Shown piece after piece: positions 10,629 to 14,947 of a stretch of DNA of 14,947 nucleotides. The first letter of the stretch is position 1. Each line of letters opens with the position of its first letter. Source of the DNA: Echinococcus granulosus (lineage: Eukaryota > Platyhelminthes > Cestoda > Cyclophyllidea > Taeniidae); the NCBI RefSeq assembly GCF_000524195.1, contig NW_020170383.1, positions 1,033,937 to 1,048,883 of the forward strand, read 5' to 3'. The notes under the pieces were generated by a model. That model did not search any database. It was given only the letters and a program-made list of their open reading frames with translations, and was not told the origin of the DNA. A program made the position numbers and the translations under genes.

Positions 10629-10633
10629 ATAAA
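10628..10633 (+). terminator. Poly(A) signal AATAAA overlapping the RPS3A stop codon
   Basis: The stop codon and signal share a base: TAAATAAA at 10626-10633. This implies a 3' UTR of only a few tens of bases, typical of highly expressed compact genes. Confidence 0.6.
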
Positions 10634-10783
10634 GTAAACTGTGCTGAAGGACATCGTGGCTGTGTTTTCATCCAAAGTTTTACCAAAAGCGTTTTGTTCC
10701 CCGTCAACTATGCGACTTTCGTGTTTGGGTCATTTCCACGAACGTTTTTTTTTGTCCACCTTTTATCGACATTGTAAATTGTG

Positions 10784-10820
10784 CAAGCACCATTATCAAT
10801 GGTGAATTTTAATGTGCTTG
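10784..10820. repeat. Nested inverted repeats (possible hairpin)
   Basis: CACCATT (10788-10794) and AATGGTG (10798-10804) form a 7-bp stem with a 3-nt loop. An overlapping outer pair, CAAGCAC (10784-10790) and GTGCTTG (10814-10820), offers an alternative stem. It lies about 150 nt past the RPS3A poly(A) signal, so it is probably outside the mRNA. Confidence 0.5.
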
Positions 10821-10828
10821 ACACTGGG

Positions 10829-10844
10829 TTTTAAGATCTTAAAA
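10829..10844. repeat. Perfect 16-bp palindrome
   Basis: TTTTAAGATCTTAAAA reads identically on both strands. Perfect dyads of this length can bind dimeric proteins, but in AT-rich sequence they also arise by chance. Confidence 0.5.
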
Positions 10845-11709
10845 TGGGCTATCGCATTATTGTTCCGCCTCTCTCTATTAGGCCTACTTTGGGGAAGGGG
10901 GGTGGGAGGAGTGTGTTGGCGGTTCCGGGTGGTGTGATTTTAGTGGTCGAAGGTAGGAAATGAAGGTGATTTGCGGGGGTTTGCCCTCTTTCGCTTAACG
11001 TTCCCGGTTCGTCCATTTCTCGTGTCGTGTATCTGCGTGTCGCCGTCTTCGTTACTTCGGAGCTGGACCCTAGGGGGAGTTTGAGAATGTTTTGCTTTGC
11101 GTCTTCGGTTGTCTTCTCCTGGGCATTGGGGTTTGCTGCTGATGTGGTTTCTTGTACGATCTTCGTTTGTTCGCTCTGCGATTATGGGTTATCTTGTGGG
11201 TGGGGTTCTGATTGCCTCCGGAGGACTTAAGCTCTCTCCCTCTAGCTGGCAAGCGGTTGCGGTAGGATGCACCCTAGCTGTGCGAAACCTTGCTAGTAAT
11301 CGTGACCTTTGCATGCATGTCGCTGATTCTCCACCTGGTGCTTGGGGGTTTTGGCGTCGTCGCATCGCGTGCTCGTAGGTGGACCAGCCTTTACAGACTA
11401 GAACAGGAAATGTGCTAGTATTTATGCGGGGCTTTGATTTTATCATGATATGTGTGCCCACTATTAAAGGATGGGATTGTTTCTGCGGATTTTTGACGCA
11501 TACTAATAGTATTCAGTAAGTCCTAATCAAGTTACCACCACTAAAGTTAGTTCGGCTCAGCTTCACTTTATAATGGCTCAGATGCTACATACTTTCTAGT
11601 TGCAGTCATCTAAACTCCGTATCTTGATCGGAGTGTACTGAGTTAAAAAGGCCGATATGTTTAACGTACAGCAACCTAGTTTTATCAAAATCCAACTCGG
11701 AATTCTTAC

Positions 11710-11788
11710 GTAATTTCCCAAATACATAGTCGACCGTTTCCACCTCGGAGTACTCTGTTCTAAACGCGTTAGCCTTCCGAGTACTTAA
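11710..11788 (-). CDS. Candidate isolated exon, hydrophilic, unassigned
   Basis: On the minus strand an acceptor (TTACTGTCAG) precedes 26 codons ending at a good donor (C|GTAAGA). The peptide is charged (for example RTEYSEVETVDYVFGK) and would suit a cytoplasmic tail. It lies downstream of the minus-strand membrane-protein exons, but its phase (starts at 0) does not join the preceding exon (ends with one base), so at least one exon would be missing. Weak call. Confidence 0.2.
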
Positions 11789-12062
11789 CTGACAGTAATT
11801 AATCACCACTCATTTGATAGATGCTTCGGATGTTCTACATTATTTACACACCGTCAACTATTTTTAGATGCATTTCAAGTTATTTAAGTCGGTCCTACTG
11901 CAAGGAACACTAATTTACGTGAATTTGGCAATGAAAAACACCACACACTACCCACTCACCACCTCATTCCAAAGTTAGGACCTGTCTGCGATGTGCAGCA
12001 AACAAGATATCAAAATACCAATTTACTTTTGCTAGATTGGAGACATTTTAGATTTCACTCAC

Positions 12063-12914
12063 ACAGGTATATATGGAAGCCAATCAAATGCAGAAGGAAT
12101 GCCAGGACGATAAGTTCACACAGACTTGATGCGCCCACCCAAACGACAACAGCCGCTGTGGGTGGCTTAGAAGTGAACATATGGCCCGATCTGGAGTTCT
12201 CACCTAAACATGAAAGAAGACCTTAAGCCAACTTCGTAATACATATTAAATTCGGGCGCTGTATAAAGAATTGGGACGATGTTTAAACACGACACCTGAT
12301 TGACACGTGTGAAGAAATTTAAGTCGGTCGAGTCAACCAGGTAAAGGACATTATTAAACCCGGACTCCATGAGGCTGCATGGCATCCGAAAGTGACCTGA
12401 TACCGTATTTTACACAAAAGTGAATGTTGAGTTTCGTGGCATCTACTTTTTGGTTTCGTGTATGACCCAACGAGTCGCGATTTTGTATGCGAATGTGAGA
12501 ACCCTGCCTTGTTCTCAATAAAAACTGAGCATTTTCACACAGGTAAATAAACCATACACAGAAATGTTTGCATCTACACGTTTAAAACTAATGGTGGAAC
12601 TGCCCGTCGATGCTATAAATAGAAAAAAAAGTGACCTCAGATTAAAGAATTCCAGTTAGTGCTTAAATGAAATTCAGTGAAACCTAACCCATAAGCGTGC
12701 CTTACTTTAGTATTTGGCATCATTCGGCAACAACTCTGAGTAAAATTGTATTTCCATCCGATTAGGAAGTATAAGCAATTATGCAGATGTCAATTGTAAA
12801 AAGAAAGGGTGTTTACCACGGAACTCCCAGAATTCACTGAAACATAAGGCGATTGATGTACATAGAGATATCATCAAACTTAGAGCACCGAAGGCGATTG
12901 ATCCAATGAAGTAG
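12063..12914 (-). CDS. Unidentified multi-pass membrane protein, partial (three exons)
   Basis: Three minus-strand exons join in phase: 12914-12817, 12396-12296 and 12165-12063. Exon 1 follows a strong acceptor (CTTTTACATTTCAG) and encodes a membrane segment beginning YFIGSIAFGALSLMIS, then SEFWEFRG across the splice. Exon 2 is a hydrophilic loop of 33 residues (RMPCSLMESGFNNVLYLVD is part of it). Exon 3 starts PPTAAVVVWVGASS and forms a second long hydrophobic segment ending HLIGFHIYL before donor GTGAGT. The pattern of membrane helix, a loop beginning with aromatic residues and a second helix resembles claudin/PMP22/clarin-like tetraspan proteins, but the W-GLW-C-C signature is absent and I cannot name it. 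Neither the start codon nor any later helices were found. Exon 2 could instead read through to a GTGAGA donor at 12203, which would not join exon 3 in frame. Moderate to low confidence. Confidence 0.4.
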
Positions 12915-13688
12915 CTGAAATGTAAAAGTAGTCACCAAAGTTGATGAAAGTGTTCAATTTGTCCCAAATTATTGCAGGTGTCCTGGTTGTCACCTTCATT
13001 TTATAAAACCTTATGGAATGAGTGATATAACAAAAGTGATCTCAAAATTGCCGTTATGCAAACTCACTGCCGTGATAAATTCCACATTTTATGTGATGAT
13101 ACTTAAAATGCAGGCTAATGATTGACTATAAAAGACAGTACATGTAATAAGTTGATACGTCTCGAGAGAAACGTAGCCTCGATCTTGATTATAACTGCTA
13201 TTTTGCTTTTTTCAAAAGATGTAATCTCATCCACCAAAAAAGGTGTTGAAGCTGCTAAGGAGATGGAGAACAAGGGATAAAAGTAGGTGATGGATGAGTT
13301 AATAAAAAAGAAAATTACTACTAGAGAGAAGGAAACAAATTTACGTGCCCTAGTAAAAATGTTGGAAAAAATCCATATAAAATTCTACAAAAAGAAAAAA
13401 CTATTTCATTTTAACAGGACTCACGCTAAACACCATTCTAGAATATGGCTCAATGCTACACAACAAATCTCCAAATATCTACCGTTTTATTATAGCTTAA
13501 ATGGTGAAAAATAAGCAATTAATGTAGAAAACACATGCTACAAAGTTACCGAATGGTTCCAGAGTTTCAAATGAACATAAAACTAAGCCGAGGCAAAGGT
13601 AACAAACGCCAGTATATGGACTCGAAAGTATCAAGAAGATCTCAAGGAACAAAATTAACACGCATTTATGCACTAATGACAAAATTAG
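12915..13688. other. AT-rich stretch between the minus-strand gene and the transporter exons
   Basis: The first exon of the minus-strand membrane protein and the 5' exons of the + strand transporter would be expected here or beyond, but none is recognisable. A candidate + strand terminal exon lies at 13219-13280. The A-rich open frame at 13287-13514 is lysine-rich because of composition and has no motif. Confidence 0.4.
13219..13280 (+). CDS. Candidate terminal exon followed by a poly(A) signal
   Basis: A strong pyrimidine acceptor (TTTTGCTTTTTTCAAAAG, ending at 13218) precedes a 19-codon open segment rich in Lys, Glu and Ala (ending KKGVEAAKEMENKG) and a TAA at 13278-13280. An AATAAA follows at 13301-13306. 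Together these look like the last exon of a small + strand gene. The matching upstream exon is not identified, and if real this 3' end would sit awkwardly inside the span expected for the SLC7 gene. Low confidence. Confidence 0.2.
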
Positions 13689-14838
13689 CTAGAAACAGCC
13701 TCTACGAGATGCTGGCCACTGGCTCTGGGTCCTCCGCCATCGCTGTGGTGAGCTAAAACAACCAATCTGACGTCAATTTTCAGTGTGGTCATTTGGTGGA
13801 GGTGGATGGGCATGACGAGGAGCTGAGGGAATACGAGTAGTGGGGAAGGGAGGGGAAGGAAAGGAAAGAGAGGGAGCACACTGCTGTACAGGTGCAAATG
13901 CCCACCCCATTAGATGGTCTTGAAAGGTGATGCGAATTGGAGGCAACTATCGCCTGATAATGACTGGTGTCGCGTTACTTTGAGGTCTTTGCGGAGCGTG
14001 CAATGCCTTGGATTTCTGTGCTCATGCCCATCTTCGTCGGCGCCTCGGTATTTGGGAGCATCAATGGTGAGGCGATGTCGATGTCTCGGTGGGTTGCCTT
14101 TCTGGATTGATGTCTTATTGCTTGGTGATGGGGATCTCTCAGGAGGTAGAATTTAACAATACAGCTTTACTTCTGTTTGATTCTTGTGTCTTCTTAAAGG
14201 CTGACCTACACAGGAGCCAGAGAAGGACACATGCCTTCGATACTCGCCATGATTCATCACTGCAACTTTACTCCTATTCCTGCCATTTTGGTCTTGGTAA
14301 AACGCCTCGTTTGTATTTCATCTTGTAGTAAATTGTCTTATGTTTATTCACTACTTTCTGACTAAGTTACGCTTCTGTTTACACTAGGGCGAATTCATTA
14401 TTAATGCTCTTCAACTAATCAACTGAGAGGAAATATTACAATTGGATTAGTCTTCATTTCACTAGTTAATGAATGGCTTCGACTAATCATCTGAATATTT
14501 GCATGTTGAAGTGTTTTCTGGACCAGGAATGATCAAGTGCAGTGCTTCAGTGCCGAAGGGCTACAGGCGATGTTTTAGCCTTTTTCGGTGATCAGATTAA
14601 TCAGTTAGCCGGAACCAGATAGGCCTCAACTGATCCACACTTGCTGCGACAGGAAGTGCTTGACTCTTTAGTGTGTTTGCCGCTTCAGCTTGTCCTCGCT
14701 GTGGGTTACCAATTCTACAGCGACCTCTTCGCCTTGATCGAGCTAGCAGGTTTTGCGTTCTCCTTCATTGCGGCTTTGGCAGTGGCCTCTCTCCTCTACA
14801 TGCGTTACAAGGAACCCAATCTCAAAACATCGTTCCAG
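13689..14838 (+). CDS. SLC7 (LAT-type) amino-acid transporter light chain, partial
   Basis: Four exons: 13689 (or 13693)-13747, 13985-14088, 14200-14296 and 14689-14838. The internal joins agree in phase and restore family sequence at each splice. In order they encode [17 protein letters not shown], then [19 protein letters not shown] and FGSING, then [15 protein letters not shown] with [10 protein letters not shown], then a membrane segment with [10 protein letters not shown] and the charged MRYKEPNL at its end. The GAREGHxPS...TPxP block is the hallmark of heteromeric amino-acid transporter light chains (system L, y+L, b0,+), and not of the CAT subgroup. The covered part corresponds to roughly TM8 to TM10. 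Such proteins pair with an SLC3 heavy chain in the plasma membrane. The acceptor of the exon at 13985 (TTTGAG) is weak. The gene continues past the right edge after donor GTACTC (14839). The N-terminal half, including the heavy-chain cysteine, was not found to the left. Confidence 0.85.
13842..13876 (+). repeat. 35-nt uninterrupted polypurine tract
   Basis: Only G and A occur from 13842 to 13876, starting GGGGAAGGGAGGGGAAGG. It lies inside the 237-nt intron between two transporter exons (13748-13984). Such tracts can form triplex or G-quadruplex-like structures; three G-runs are closely spaced and a fourth is about 15 nt further on. Confidence 0.6.
14409..14494 (+). repeat. Imperfect 18-bp direct repeat
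   Basis: CTTCAACTAATCAACTGA (14409-14426) recurs as CTTCGACTAATCATCTGA (14477-14494) with 16 of 18 bases identical, 68 nt apart, within the 392-nt intron (14297-14688) of the transporter gene. Role unknown. Confidence 0.4.
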
Positions 14839-14947
14839 GTACTCTTTCCTCTATCCTTTCCGCATTGTGGCCTTTGGCGTTGAACTCGATTTTCATAGCA
14901 CACGAGACCTTTCCGATGTATATACACAAGCATCTGTGTGTGTCACA

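Larger units (their letters stand above)
10634..11709. other. Intergenic region with small dyads and a G/T-rich tract
   Basis: Past RPS3A lie a hairpin-forming dyad (10784-10820), a 16-bp palindrome (10829-10844) and, from about 10885 to 11400, a stretch strikingly rich in G and T on the + strand compared with its surroundings. Open frames exist in this tract on both strands (for example 11027-11230 and 11097-11378), but they are cysteine-, arginine- and glycine-rich, lack motifs and look like composition artefacts. I cannot assign a gene, RNA or named repeat. Confidence 0.45.

Noticed and set aside
11260..11310. GCTAGTAATCG string resembling a small-subunit rRNA motif.
   Set aside because: Flanking bases do not match rRNA and no other rRNA segments occur in the window.
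12970..13010. Hydrophobic peptide (GVLVVTFIL) after a TTATTGCAG acceptor, considered as the missing transporter helix before the first recognised SLC7 exon.
   Set aside because: The frame stops immediately (TAA) and there is no donor in a suitable place.
13287..13514. Lysine-rich open frame of 75 codons.
   Set aside because: Explained by A-rich composition; no motif, and it overlaps the candidate poly(A) signal at 13301.

Overview
This is a eukaryotic genomic window with five supported protein-coding loci, all split by introns. No bacterial operons, CRISPR array or intact mobile element is visible. Four introns of 30-39 nt in accepted gene models, beside others of about 100-650 nt, compact 3' ends and metazoan gene families suggest a flatworm, most likely a tapeworm (cestode). 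That assignment is inference from intron size and gene content, not from a marker gene.

Layout. (1) 1-1439, + strand: the last two recognised exons of a coiled-coil protein I cannot name, ending in a poly(A) signal. (2) 3053-5065, + strand: a complete two-exon CD36/SCARB/LIMP-2 family receptor of 516 aa with two membrane anchors and a LIMP-2-like acidic dileucine motif in its cytoplasmic tail. (3) 6151-8728, - strand: a complete eight-exon MINDY3 (FAM188A) type deubiquitinase of 448 aa with its catalytic Cys and His, rebuilt by splicing; it converges on gene 2. (4) 9750-10628, + strand: a complete four-exon ribosomal protein eS1 (RPS3A) gene of 257 aa with introns of 38, 32 and 35 nt, diverging from gene 3 across about 1 kb. 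(5) 12063-12914, - strand: three phase-compatible exons of an unidentified multi-pass membrane protein, tentative. (6) 13689-14838, + strand: four exons of an SLC7 (LAT-type) amino-acid transporter light chain, running off the right edge. Its 5' half was not found.

The genes look like neighbours in an ordinary animal genome rather than a functional cluster: lipid/lysosomal receptor, ubiquitin-chain trimming, ribosome assembly and amino-acid transport. The intergenic spaces (1440-2988, 5066-6150, 8729-9749, 10634-12062) hold short inverted repeats, a palindrome and a G/T-rich tract, but no gene I can support. I found no convincing evidence of a new biological system. The observations most worth checking are the dileucine motif on the CD36-like tail, the 30-nt intron in the MINDY3 gene, the unidentified minus-strand membrane protein, and the missing 5' half of the transporter.
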